From a candidate division WOR-3 bacterium (lineage in GTDB: Bacteria; Hydrothermota; Tepidihabitantia; SM23-42), in the NCBI GenBank assembly GCA_011052815.1, contig DRIG01000066.1, positions 1-41,235 of the forward strand: a DNA stretch of 41,235 nt. Direction: 5' to 3'. The notes below the pieces were generated by a model that saw nothing but the letters and a program-made list of their open reading frames with translations, searched no databases and was not told the origin of the DNA. The translations under genes were made by a program, and so were the position numbers. Of the stretch, positions 8,217 through 16,425 are shown piece after piece. Each line of letters opens with the position of its first letter. The stretch's first letter is position 1.

Positions 8217-9065
8217 ATGAATCCTGTTGTGCGGTTGCAAAAGTGCGGCGTCGCGCTTGTAAGAATTTTACCTTTTAAGCTCGCTGACAGGATTGCCGGT
8301 TTGTTGGGGCTTGTCTTCTGTTATTTTGCCGGAGAAAAGAGGAATTACATCAGGAAAAATTTACAATATATCTTTTCAGACCAGAAGATTGAATCTGAGA
8401 TGTTCTGTTATTATATAAAGAGAACTTTTATGAATTTTGCACGTACGATGGTTGATTTTTTCAGGCTGGATTTCATCGGGAAAGAAGATTTCGACGTTGA
8501 AGGTGTCGGGATATATCATGCATCAGAGGCCCTGAAAATGAAACGTGGATGTGTTCTTCTCACCCTCCACCTGGGAAACTGGGATTACGCCGGTGCTTAT
8601 CTCGCGGCCCAGGGTTTGGCGGTCAGTGCTTTAGTGGAAGAGACCGAGCCTGAGATGTTCGCCCTCTACACAAAACACCGTGAACGGACCGGGATGAAGA
8701 CCTTTCCTGTTTCCAGATCCGCTTTTGCCTTTCTTGATGCGATAAAGAATAATCGGATACTTGCGGTACTGGCTGACCGTGATATTCAGAAGAACGGACT
8801 AACCGTGGATTTCTTCACCGGCAAACGGAAAATCCCCAGGGGGTTGGCGGAGATCATCGTGAAGAAGAAGATCCCGGTTGTATTCGCGTATATGGCGTTG
8901 AACCCGCCGACAAAGCGTCATCGTTATATCGGCGTAATTGAACCGCCTTTTGTTTTTGAAGGCGGTGTTGAAGATTTCAACAGATTGATGGTGAAGAAAT
9001 TCGAATCGATCATACGAAGATATCCTGATCAATGGTTTGTCTTTCATCCGGAATGGATCGAATAG
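8217..9065 (+). CDS. LpxL/HtrB-type lysophospholipid acyltransferase
   Basis: The protein has 282 residues, with the HxxxxD acyltransferase motif at H118 and D123 (TLHLGNWDYAG), an N-terminal hydrophobic segment (residues about 12-38), and a conserved later block (ALVEETEPEMFALYTKHRERTGM; LAVLADRDIQKNG). Family members add secondary acyl chains to lipid A or acylate other membrane lipids at the inner face of the cytoplasmic membrane. A short AAAGG precedes the ATG. The glycosyltransferase, MFS exporter and deacetylase downstream suggest an envelope-related operon, with dUTPase as a passenger. Whether this organism makes lipid A cannot be told from this window. Confidence 0.88.
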   Translation: MNPVVRLQKCGVALVRILPFKLADRIAGLLGLVFCYFAGEKRNYIRKNLQYIFSDQKIESEMFCYYIKRTFMNFARTMVDFFRLDFIGKEDFDVEGVGIYHASEALKMKRGCVLLTLHLGNWDYAGAYLAAQGLAVSALVEETEPEMFALYTKHRERTGMKTFPVSRSAFAFLDAIKNNRILAVLADRDIQKNGLTVDFFTGKRKIPRGLAEIIVKKKIPVVFAYMALNPPTKRHRYIGVIEPPFVFEGGVEDFNRLMVKKFESIIRRYPDQWFVFHPEWIE

Positions 9066-9500
9066 ATGGAGAGTCGGATAAAGGTTAAGATTATAGGAAA
9101 ATCCATTCCCCGTTATCACAGTGAGCATGCGGCGGGCTGTGACCTCTGTGCGTGTATTAAGGAAAAGATTGTTCTTGAACCCGGGCAGTTCTGTACTGTT
9201 CCGACAGGGCTGAGGATTGAACTTCCCCGAGGATATGAAGCCCAGGTGAGACCGCGCAGCGGCCTTGCCGCCGTCAATGGAATAGGTGTTCTCAATGCAC
9301 CGGGTACGATCGATGCGGATTATCGCGGTGAGATAAAGATCATATTATTCAATTTCGGAAGTGAAAGATTCGTCATTCAAAACGGCGATCGTATTGCGCA
9401 GATGATCTTCAGCCGCGTTGTCCGGGCGGAATTCATTCCCGTGGACAGACTGCAGGAGACAGAAAGAGGTGAGGGAGGTTTCGGACATACAGGAATATGA
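9066..9500 (+). CDS. dut: dUTP diphosphatase
   Basis: The protein has 144 residues, normal for trimeric dUTPases. All five family motifs are visible: HAAGCDLCA (motif 1), RPRSGLA (2), [11 protein letters not shown] (3), [10 protein letters not shown] (4) and the C-terminal arm [10 protein letters not shown] (5, usually GGFGSTG). It hydrolyses dUTP to dUMP and pyrophosphate, keeping uracil out of DNA and feeding dTMP synthesis. The ATG directly abuts the preceding stop (TAGATG) with no ribosome binding site, so translation is probably coupled. Confidence 0.95.
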   Translation: MESRIKVKIIGKSIPRYHSEHAAGCDLCACIKEKIVLEPGQFCTVPTGLRIELPRGYEAQVRPRSGLAAVNGIGVLNAPGTIDADYRGEIKIILFNFGSERFVIQNGDRIAQMIFSRVVRAEFIPVDRLQETERGEGGFGHTGI

Positions 9501-10615
9501 AGATACTGCTTGTTTCTGATACATTCTATCCCCATACCGGCGGAGTGCCCGAGCATATGCTCTATCTCTGGCAGAACCTGCGGAAGTTCGGTCACGATGC
9601 AAAGGTCCTTGCTCCATCATTCGGCAAGAATTATCCGTATGTTGATGAGAACATAGTGAGAATAGGCCGGGCGATAAAAATTCCGAAGAATAAATCTTTC
9701 TCCGTTATTACGATCGGGCTGACGATCCCCTGGCGATTAAGACGATTCCTTGAACGGCAGAAGTTCGACGTCATCCATATCCACGGTCCGGTGGCGCCCG
9801 TACTGCCGTATTTTGCACTCAAATATTCACAGGCGAAGAACTTTGTCACCTGCCATTCAGCCCATGAGGAGAGTTTCGGTTATCTGCTCTGGGAACCGGT
9901 GCTGGAGCAGTATTTCAGAAAGATCGACGGAATGATCGCTGTTTCTGAAGTGGCGCGGGATTCGGTTTCCAGATATTTCCCGGGTAATTACAGGATTATC
10001 CCCAATGGCATTGATACCACCCGGTTTCACCCTGCAGTCAAACCTCTGCCCGAGTTGGAAAGATATTCACCCAAGATTCTTTTCGTCGGCAGGTTCGAAC
10101 CGAGAAAAGGTCTTAAATACCTCTTGCAAGCCTTTCCTTTGATAACCAGGGAGTTTCCCGGAGCAAAACTCATCGTGGTCGGCAGAGGGATTCTTGAACG
10201 TTTCTACCGCCGCTATGTAGAGGAACATATAAAAGAGAGTGTCATCTTTGCAGGGCACGTAAGTCCTGAAGAATTACCCCGTTATTATGCATCCTGTGAT
10301 ATCTATTGTTCTCCGGCGACAGGGCAGGAGAGTTTCGGTATCGTGCTGCTCGAGGCGATGGCGTCAGGCAAGCCGATCGTGGCTTCTGATATTCCCGGTT
10401 ATCGGAAGGTCCTGGAGGATGATAAAGAAGGGGTGTTTTTTAAAGCTTGCGACGCCGAGTCACTTGCCGAAACCGTGGTCCGTCTTCTGAAGAACAGGAA
10501 GAAGATGGAGGTTCTGGGAGAGAACGGCAGGAAGAAGTCTTTGAAATATGATTGGAAGATCGTGACGAAAAAGGTGCTTGATTTTTATCAGGAAGTTTTA
10601 GAACAGGGAAGGTAG
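9497..10615 (+). CDS. GT4-family glycosyltransferase
   Basis: The protein has 372 residues in two Rossmann-like halves. The acceptor half starts with [14 protein letters not shown] (residues 8-21). The donor half contains [18 protein letters not shown] and the EX7E-type motif ([20 protein letters not shown]). It resembles PimA-like retaining transferases that use a nucleotide sugar and a lipid or glycan acceptor. Its ATG overlaps the dut stop by 4 nt (ATGA). Acceptor and sugar cannot be assigned. Confidence 0.9.
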   Translation: MKILLVSDTFYPHTGGVPEHMLYLWQNLRKFGHDAKVLAPSFGKNYPYVDENIVRIGRAIKIPKNKSFSVITIGLTIPWRLRRFLERQKFDVIHIHGPVAPVLPYFALKYSQAKNFVTCHSAHEESFGYLLWEPVLEQYFRKIDGMIAVSEVARDSVSRYFPGNYRIIPNGIDTTRFHPAVKPLPELERYSPKILFVGRFEPRKGLKYLLQAFPLITREFPGAKLIVVGRGILERFYRRYVEEHIKESVIFAGHVSPEELPRYYASCDIYCSPATGQESFGIVLLEAMASGKPIVASDIPGYRKVLEDDKEGVFFKACDAESLAETVVRLLKNRKKMEVLGENGRKKSLKYDWKIVTKKVLDFYQEVLEQGR

Positions 10616-10618
10616 CAG

Positions 10619-11914
10619 GTGTGGGCGACATTAAAAAACAGGGATTTTTCAATATTCGTCTTTTCCCAGACCATAAGTCAATTCGGTGACAAACTGGACT
10701 ACATCGCCCTTATCGGGGTGATCGGTCTTTACCCCGGTGCCAGAACTCCCTTTCTTTTATCGCAACTCGCCATATTTATGACACTGCCGGTGCTCATATT
10801 CGGTCCGATAGCCGGTGTGCTTGTCGACCGTTGGCATAAGAAGAAGGTGATGGTCGTCTGCGACACCCTGCGGATGGTCTGCGCTATTTTGATCCCGATA
10901 TTGTTTCTTTTGACAAAGAACATCTATCCGGTATTCGGGGTTGTCTTTTTTATGTTTCTCCTTACCCTGTTCTTTAATTCCGCACGGAGTGCGATAATTC
11001 CGAACCTTGTGCCGCACGACGGTATTTTAAGGGCGAATTCCGTGGTCAATTTCGTGGGCAGGGGAGCGACTTTTCTCGGTATGTTGACCGGCGGTTTTAT
11101 CGTTGACTGGCAGATGTGGGATAAGTTCATCGGACTTGCCGGATGGATCGTCGCTTTTATCCTCGATGCGCTCACTTTCGGTGTCTCGGCGGTTATGCTC
11201 TATGTGATGAAGGTGAGGTTGCCGGAGATAAAGAAACAGGAACAGCATTTAGAGGCGCGGGGGTTCTTGCTTCTGGTCCGTAACGGTCTGGTCAAGGTCT
11301 GGAAAGAACTGAAACATGCAGTGCAGATTATATTGAAAGAAAGGAATCTCGGCTTCACCATGATTTCAATCCTGCTGCTGATCATCGCCGGAAGTATAAT
11401 CTATGTTCTGGTCATCCCGACGATACAGAAGGAGATGGCATGGGGCACAAGGGGGGTTGGATTTCTCGCCGCCGTCGGTGCACTCGGACTTTTATCCGGT
11501 GCCTGGCTGGTGGGTGTTTTCGGCCATCATTTTGATCTGAAGAAATTAATCATCGTCTGTTTTATTCTGTTGGCGGGCACCTTATTTGTTTTTCCTTTTT
11601 TGAATCATCTCTGGATGTTCGCCGTGGCGGTCTTCATCGGAGGTATTGCGATATCACCGGTATTCATCGGTCAGGAGACCTTGATCCATCGTTATGCAGA
11701 TGAGTTCGTCCGCGGCAGGATGTTTTCCATACGGGACTGGATATTGAACGGCTCGTTCGTGGCTGCGGCTCTGGTTGTCGGTTTTCTCGCGACAGTCGTT
11801 GCAAAGAATTTTCTCTTTTATGTATTCGGCATTTTACTGGCGGTGCTTGCTGTCGTAAGCTGGTTGATCCTTGCGCGTGGTAAAGGCTCTGCAGTTTCAC
11901 AGGATAACGCCTAA
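10619..11914 (+). CDS. MFS transporter, DHA3-like drug/siderophore exporter family
   Basis: The protein has 431 residues with about twelve hydrophobic segments and the loop 2-3 signature (GVLVDRWHKKKVMV, residues about 64-77) typical of the major facilitator superfamily. The start is a GTG three bases after the glycosyltransferase stop, with GGGAAGG upstream. The family exports macrolides, enterobactin or lysophospholipids by proton antiport. Next to an acyltransferase, a lipid or glycan substrate is possible but unproven. Confidence 0.85.
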   Translation: MWATLKNRDFSIFVFSQTISQFGDKLDYIALIGVIGLYPGARTPFLLSQLAIFMTLPVLIFGPIAGVLVDRWHKKKVMVVCDTLRMVCAILIPILFLLTKNIYPVFGVVFFMFLLTLFFNSARSAIIPNLVPHDGILRANSVVNFVGRGATFLGMLTGGFIVDWQMWDKFIGLAGWIVAFILDALTFGVSAVMLYVMKVRLPEIKKQEQHLEARGFLLLVRNGLVKVWKELKHAVQIILKERNLGFTMISILLLIIAGSIIYVLVIPTIQKEMAWGTRGVGFLAAVGALGLLSGAWLVGVFGHHFDLKKLIIVCFILLAGTLFVFPFLNHLWMFAVAVFIGGIAISPVFIGQETLIHRYADEFVRGRMFSIRDWILNGSFVAAALVVGFLATVVAKNFLFYVFGILLAVLAVVSWLILARGKGSAVSQDNA

Positions 11915-12620
11915 ATTCCAGTTTTGTGGAACCTGGAACAGGCCGGAACAGTTCGAGAGCTTCTTGAAATTTTTAAGGTCGTGTGGTATAGCGGCCGTTC
12001 TGCCCGGTGAAGAGAAAGAGGGGGTGGTGATTACCTTTGATGATGGAGAAAAGAGTGTTTATGAGTATGCATTCCCCATTCTCAGGAAATATAATATGAA
12101 AGCCGTGGTTTTTCTGATTGCCGGATACGTGGGCAAAACGAATATCTGGGACCTTTCGTTGAACGGAGAACGTACCGCACACTTGTCCTGGAATGAAATT
12201 ATTGAAATGAGGAATTACGGAATTGAATTCGGTTCTCACACAATGACACACCGCAATCTGACGAGGCTGTCTCTTCCTGATCTTGAATATGAACTCTTTG
12301 AGTCGAAAAAAATACTGGATGAGAAGATCGGCGGATGCGATTGCGTCTCGTATCCCTTTAATCGGCTCAATGAACAGGTGATCAGGGTTGCAGGTGAAGC
12401 AGGTTATAAATTCGGTTTCGGAGGCGACGGCGGTAATGCCCTTGCTTTGAAAAAAGAAGCGATATATATAACAGACACCGTCGGTACTTTGAGAATAAAA
12501 ATTTTCGAAAGACCGATCCTCCAGTATGGATATGAACGGCTGAAGCAGAAGGTGATTAACTATTTTACGATAGCCACCATGCTCAGCCAGAAGAAAGTGT
12601 ATGCCAAAAACAGGAGTTGA
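11877..12620 (+). CDS. Polysaccharide deacetylase (NodB/CE4 family)
   Basis: About 247 residues. The CE4 motifs are present: VVITFDDGEKS (catalytic and metal aspartates), FGSHTMTHRNL (two metal histidines) and SYPFNRLN. The family removes N- or O-acetyl groups from chitin-like, peptidoglycan or exopolysaccharide chains. Two non-ATG starts are possible inside the end of the MFS gene: TTG 11871 and GTG 11877; neither has a clear ribosome binding site. I chose GTG because the protein then begins at the usual ALQFHRI strand. There is no signal peptide, so the substrate may be a cytosolic or lipid-linked precursor. Confidence 0.83.
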   Translation: MVKALQFHRITPKFQFCGTWNRPEQFESFLKFLRSCGIAAVLPGEEKEGVVITFDDGEKSVYEYAFPILRKYNMKAVVFLIAGYVGKTNIWDLSLNGERTAHLSWNEIIEMRNYGIEFGSHTMTHRNLTRLSLPDLEYELFESKKILDEKIGGCDCVSYPFNRLNEQVIRVAGEAGYKFGFGGDGGNALALKKEAIYITDTVGTLRIKIFERPILQYGYERLKQKVINYFTIATMLSQKKVYAKNRS

Positions 12621-12622
12621 AG

Positions 12623-13360
12623 ATGCACAGGAGTTTTATATTATTATTTGCTCTTTTACCGCTGCTCTTTGCTCAGTCAAGTGACTCGCTCGTTGACCGG
12701 GCTGTAGAGCTGTATTTAACCAGGCATCAGAATTTTGAGAATCTTTTCAAGAGCAGGGATATTCTTGAGGAGGTCGTAAACTCGGAACCTGGAAATGTCC
12801 GTGCGTTATATGAACTTTCGAGAGTCTTTTATCTGCTCGGCGATGCTGCGGAGACCAAGGAAGAGAAACTGGAGCTGTACAACAAGGGCAAGGAGTATGG
12901 TGAAAAGGCGATCAAAGCCGATGATGATTCAGCGTGGGCGCATTTCTGGTATATGGTTAACCTCGGGAGGATAGGTCAAACCAAAGGCGTACTGAATTCA
13001 CTGGCATTGGTTCCTGAAATAAAGAAGGAGATCGACAGGGTGTTGAAACTTAATCCTGAACATACCGGTGCATTTGACGCCCGGGCGATGCTCTATTATG
13101 AACTTCCGTGGTTATTGGGCGGTAACCTTAACAAATCGATCGAGGCGCTGAATCGTGGGCTTGAGATTGATTCAAATTATACTGTTCTCTATATTGATAT
13201 GGCGAAGGTTTATATCAAGAAGAAAAACTATGAAAAGGCACGCTGGTACTTGAATAAAGTCCTGCAGATAACGACTCCCACGTATGAAGCCGATTATGTG
13301 CTCATTCACAAACCAGAAGCGAAAAGACTGCTCAAAGAGATCGAGGAGAAGGAAAAATAA
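12623..13360 (+). CDS. Secreted TPR-repeat protein
   Basis: The protein has 245 residues, with a signal peptide (MHRSFILLFALLPLLFAQ, cut near residue 18) and helical repeats of TPR type through the rest (for example NVRALYELSRVFYLLGDAAE; YTVLYIDMAKVYIKKKNYEKA). AGGAG at 12612-12616 lies 6 nt before ATG 12623, which decides against the upstream TTG 12617. It closes the operon started by the aminotransferase. A periplasmic protein-protein interaction role is inferred; no specific family is recognised. Confidence 0.75.
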   Translation: MHRSFILLFALLPLLFAQSSDSLVDRAVELYLTRHQNFENLFKSRDILEEVVNSEPGNVRALYELSRVFYLLGDAAETKEEKLELYNKGKEYGEKAIKADDDSAWAHFWYMVNLGRIGQTKGVLNSLALVPEIKKEIDRVLKLNPEHTGAFDARAMLYYELPWLLGGNLNKSIEALNRGLEIDSNYTVLYIDMAKVYIKKKNYEKARWYLNKVLQITTPTYEADYVLIHKPEAKRLLKEIEEKEK

Positions 13361-13363
13361 ATA

Positions 13364-13391
13364 TTGACTACTTGTAAATTCGATATATGAT
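13364..13391 (+). promoter_or_regulatory. Promoter for thrC, near-leaderless
   Basis: TTGACT (13364-13369), a 16-bp spacer and TATGAT (13386-13391). ATG 13401 follows after 9 nt, so the mRNA would have a leader of about 0-3 nt. A second TATAAT at 13392-13397 is too close to the ATG to serve as the -10 box. Confidence 0.7.
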
Positions 13392-13400
13392 TATAATGTT

Positions 13401-14582
13401 ATGACATATATACATCATTTAGAGTGCTCAAAGTGCGGCAATAAATTGGAAGCGGATCGCCGCTGGAATTTGTGTACTTTCTGCGGTAAACCTCTGGTGG
13501 TTCTGTATGACTTAAAGAAGATAAAGAAGAAGGTGAAGAAAGAGGATATACTGCTGAGACCTCAAAACCTCTGGCGTTATCACGAGTTATTGCCGATACA
13601 ATCATTGGATGATGTCATCTCACTGGGGGAGGGATATACTCCCTTGATTCACGCCGCGCGGCTCGGTCAGGTTCTGGGATTCGATAATCTGTATATAAAA
13701 GATGAAGGCAGGAATCCGACCGGTTCTTTTAAAGCACGCGGTATGGCGGTGGCTGTTTCACGGGCGCGTGAGCTCGGGGTCACCGAACTTTCACTGCCTT
13801 CTGCAGGAAATGCCGCCGGTGCAATGAGCGCCTATGCCGCTCTCGGCGGATTGAAGGCGCATATTTATATGCCGCGCGATGTTCCCAAGACGTTCATCGT
13901 CGAGTGTATTGCAAGAGGAGCCCAGGTTCAGCTCGTCGACGGGCTCATCAACGAATGCGGTCAGCGTGCTGCAAGTGATGCAGCACAATACGGATGGTTT
14001 GATATGTCGACACTCAAAGAACCGTACCGTATCGAGGGCAAGAAGACCATGGGTTTTGAGATCGCTGAGCAGATGGGCTGGACATTACCGGATGTCATAA
14101 TATATCCGACCGGAGGCGGTACAGGACTTATCGGTATGTGGAAGGCATTTGAGGAGTTGAAGAATTTAGGATGGGTCAAGTCTGCACTGCCCAGGATGGT
14201 CGTTGTTCAGGCAAAAGGTTGTGCTCCGATTGTGAGGGCGTTTGAAGGCGGTATGGAGTCGGCGGCACCCTGGCGGGAAGCAGAGACCATTGCCAGTGGA
14301 ATCCGGGTGCCGGCTGCGATCGGTGATTTTCTTATTTTACGTACGATCCGCGAAAGCCGGGGGACGGCGGTTGCGGTTTCTGATGAAGATATGATGGAGG
14401 CGATAACCCAGATAGGAACCACAGAGGGAATATTCTGTTGCCCTGAAGGAGCGGCTACACTCGCCGCTTTCAAACAATTACGCAGTAAAAGATGGATCAA
14501 GGATAATGAAACAGTGGTCCTTTTCAACACCGCTACAGGCATCAAGTATGCCCACCTGTGGGTGAAAAATCTTCGTTTGTAA
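13401..14582 (+). CDS. thrC: Threonine synthase
   Basis: The protein has 393 residues. A small N-terminal zinc ribbon (C9, C12, C25, C28) is followed by the fold-type II PLP domain: PLP lysine K111 in NPTGSFKARGM, LPSAGNAAGAMSAYAALGG, and the glycine-rich phosphate loop YPTGGGTGLIGMWKA. This layout matches zinc-ribbon threonine synthases, which convert O-phosphohomoserine to threonine. Related PLP enzymes (cysteate synthase, other lyases) share the fold, so a threonine role is likely but not exclusive. No Shine-Dalgarno is seen before the ATG. Confidence 0.88.
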   Translation: MTYIHHLECSKCGNKLEADRRWNLCTFCGKPLVVLYDLKKIKKKVKKEDILLRPQNLWRYHELLPIQSLDDVISLGEGYTPLIHAARLGQVLGFDNLYIKDEGRNPTGSFKARGMAVAVSRARELGVTELSLPSAGNAAGAMSAYAALGGLKAHIYMPRDVPKTFIVECIARGAQVQLVDGLINECGQRAASDAAQYGWFDMSTLKEPYRIEGKKTMGFEIAEQMGWTLPDVIIYPTGGGTGLIGMWKAFEELKNLGWVKSALPRMVVVQAKGCAPIVRAFEGGMESAAPWREAETIASGIRVPAAIGDFLILRTIRESRGTAVAVSDEDMMEAITQIGTTEGIFCCPEGAATLAAFKQLRSKRWIKDNETVVLFNTATGIKYAHLWVKNLRL

Positions 14583-14604
14583 TAGAAAGGTATAAAAGTT
14601 TTTA

Positions 14605-15528
14605 ATGAGAATGGGTGATTTTTTCACCTCTCTATTTCGACTCGACCGTGAAAACAGACAGCGGAGATACGGATATGCCGCTGGTGTCATCAGTATTATA
14701 GTAAACATCATTCTTTCACTCGTGAAGTTTATCATGGGAATGGCGGTGAACAGTATCTCTCTTATTACAGACTCGATACATTCCCTTTCCGACGTCGCCA
14801 CCTCGTTGGTGGTAATCATCGGTTTCAGGATTTCGACGAAACTTCCCGATCATAAGCATCCCTTTGGTCACGGTCGTGCAGAGCGGGTCGTCTCGATCAT
14901 CATCGCCTGCATGCTCATCATCGTCGGCTTTGAGTTTTTTATCCAGGGATTCCATCGAATGCGGAATCCTGTTCCCGTGGAATTCAGGTGGCTTGTTGTT
15001 TTGATTCTTTTTATCACAGTTATCTGCAAAGAGTGGCTTGCACGCTTCACTTTTAAACTGGGAAGAAAGATCGATTCTTCAGCGCTGCGGGCTGATGCAT
15101 GGCACCACCGCGCCGATGCCGTTTCAACAGTTCTTGTAATTATCGGATTTATAATGTATCGGTTCGGGCTTTATTATGTAGACGGAATTTTGAGTATACT
15201 GATTGCGTGTTTTATCGTATATACAGGTCTGGGGATCATTAAAGAATCATCCAGTTTTCTCATCGGTGAGGCACCTTCAGCGTCGTTTATCAACAGAATC
15301 AAGATGATCGCTTTGAAATGCGACGGCATAAATGATGTGCACCACATCCATGTCCACGACTACGGCGGAAAATATGAGATAACGGTCCATATCAGATTGA
15401 AACCCGATACCCTTCTTGATGAAGCCCATAAAAAAGCCACCGAAGTGGAAGAGTGTATAAAGGAGTTTATCGAAGGGGCAGAAGTGACTGTCCATGTCGA
15501 GCCGGAAGGTGATGATGGTCACAGGTAA
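14605..15528 (+). CDS. Cation diffusion facilitator (CDF) divalent-metal transporter
   Basis: The protein has 307 residues. Six hydrophobic helices (residues about 20-215) carry the CDF metal site pattern: DSIHSLSD in helix 2 and HHRADAVST in helix 5, with HKHPFGHGRAE between helices 2 and 3. A C-terminal cytoplasmic domain (about 225-307) has the ferredoxin-like fold with histidines (VHHIHVHDYGGKYEITVHI). The family exports Zn, Fe, Mn or Co in exchange for protons; the metal cannot be assigned. AAAGG lies 13 nt before the ATG; ATG 14611 is an alternative start. Confidence 0.92.
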   Translation: MRMGDFFTSLFRLDRENRQRRYGYAAGVISIIVNIILSLVKFIMGMAVNSISLITDSIHSLSDVATSLVVIIGFRISTKLPDHKHPFGHGRAERVVSIIIACMLIIVGFEFFIQGFHRMRNPVPVEFRWLVVLILFITVICKEWLARFTFKLGRKIDSSALRADAWHHRADAVSTVLVIIGFIMYRFGLYYVDGILSILIACFIVYTGLGIIKESSSFLIGEAPSASFINRIKMIALKCDGINDVHHIHVHDYGGKYEITVHIRLKPDTLLDEAHKKATEVEECIKEFIEGAEVTVHVEPEGDDGHR

Positions 15529-15976
15529 AAGCGGTAATCAGGTCGGTATTAAGATTCGGCCGTTACGCATCGAAGATTATGATGATCTCATTCGGTTGTG
15601 GAATGAAGCGGGATTACCTTATAAACCGGAAGGTCGGGACAGGAGAGAGAAAATCGCCGTTGAATTGAAACACCCCACTGCTGTATTTCTCGTTGCAGAG
15701 AAAGGCGGTATCTTGATCGGCTCGGTGTTCGGTACGCACGACGGTAGAAAGGGTTGGATAAACCGGCTTGCGGTCGCTCCGGCGTATCAAAGGCAGGGGA
15801 TCGGTCATCGACTGGTGCAGGAGGTTGAGCGCCGTTTCGGAAAGATGGGGATAGAGATAATCGCCTGCCTGATTGAAGAGTGGAACAAAGTGTCCATGAC
15901 GGCGTTTGAAAGGATGGGATATAAACGCCATTCCGATATCATCTATTTTACAAAAAGGAAGGGGCCGAAGGTTTAA
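15515..15976 (+). CDS. GNAT-family N-acetyltransferase
   Basis: About 153 residues. The acetyl-CoA pyrophosphate loop is visible (VAPAYQRQGIGHRLV; pattern R/QxxGxG/A). The N-terminal part has the usual IRPLRIEDYDDLIRLW strand-helix. The frame is open from ATG 15494 inside the CDF gene; ATG 15515 lies 5 nt after GGAAGG, the spacing used elsewhere in this window, so I prefer it. The start overlaps the CDF stop by 14 nt. The substrate is unknown; small protein or amine acetylation is typical. Confidence 0.82.
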   Translation: MVTGKSGNQVGIKIRPLRIEDYDDLIRLWNEAGLPYKPEGRDRREKIAVELKHPTAVFLVAEKGGILIGSVFGTHDGRKGWINRLAVAPAYQRQGIGHRLVQEVERRFGKMGIEIIACLIEEWNKVSMTAFERMGYKRHSDIIYFTKRKGPKV

Positions 15977-15996
15977 CCTGCGGCTTTAAAATCTTC

Positions 15997-16024
15997 TTGA
16001 CAAAAGTTCTATATCGGATATAAT
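15997..16024 (+). promoter_or_regulatory. Promoter for the cold-shock gene
   Basis: TTGACA (15997-16002), a 16-bp spacer and TATAAT (16019-16024). Transcription from about 16031 gives a leader of roughly 77 nt, AT-rich in its middle, before the start at 16108. Long leaders of cold-shock genes often act as RNA thermosensors; no fold was computed here. Confidence 0.85.
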
Positions 16025-16107
16025 GATTCAAGCTGTGACCGTAGAGGTTTGCCTTTTTAGCATTTTTAAAATGTGAATAAAGGTACGATGGCTTGAAAGG
16101 AGGACAT

Positions 16108-16320
16108 TTGGATATCTACGGTAAGGTTAAGTGGTTCGATAGTAAGAAAGGCTTTGGATTTATAGAGAAAGAAGACGGCTCCGGTGATGTGTTCGTTCAC
16201 TATGCAGATATAGTGGGTGATGGTTATCGGGTCCTTAGAGAAGGCGAAAGAGTTAAGTTTGAAATTACATCAACACCAAAAGGTGATAAAGCCTTGAAAG
16301 TCGAACGAGTAAGCGAATAA
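16108..16320 (+). CDS. Cold-shock domain protein (CspA family)
   Basis: The protein has 70 residues, MDIYGKVKWF onward, with RNP1 (KGFGFIEKEDG) and RNP2 (VFVHYADI). It binds single-stranded RNA and DNA and melts RNA structure. The start is TTG 16108: AAAGGAGG at 16096-16103 sits 4 nt before it, and the family begins exactly here. An in-frame TTG at 16093 would add five residues but lies before the ribosome binding site. It is monocistronic, with its own promoter and a strong terminator. Confidence 0.95.
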   Translation: MDIYGKVKWFDSKKGFGFIEKEDGSGDVFVHYADIVGDGYRVLREGERVKFEITSTPKGDKALKVERVSE

Positions 16321-16340
16321 AAGAGACTTAAACCGTCTCG

Positions 16341-16377
16341 CAGGGGGTCTGGCTCAAACCAGACCCCCTGTTTTTTT
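16341..16377 (+). terminator. Intrinsic terminator of the cold-shock gene
   Basis: A perfect 12-bp stem (CAGGGGGTCTGG 16341-16352 with CCAGACCCCCTG 16359-16370) with a CTCAAA loop is followed by seven T (16371-16377). Confidence 0.95.
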
Positions 16378-16392
16378 AGGTAGTTGTTCATA

Positions 16393-16420
16393 TTGACATA
16401 AAAAGTAATTTAGTTATAAT
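16393..16420 (+). promoter_or_regulatory. Promoter for thiD2-thiE, predicted leaderless
   Basis: TTGACA (16393-16398), a 16-bp spacer and TATAAT (16415-16420). The GTG start at 16426 lies 5 nt after the -10 box. Confidence 0.83.
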
Positions 16421-16425
16421 TCTAT

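Noticed and set aside
15494-15976. GNAT start at ATG 15494
   Set aside because: GGAAGG at 15504-15509 lies downstream of that codon and fits ATG 15515.
16024-16108. Short upstream open frame (GTG...TGA) in the cold-shock leader
   Set aside because: It is very short and has no ribosome binding site; not supportable without conservation.
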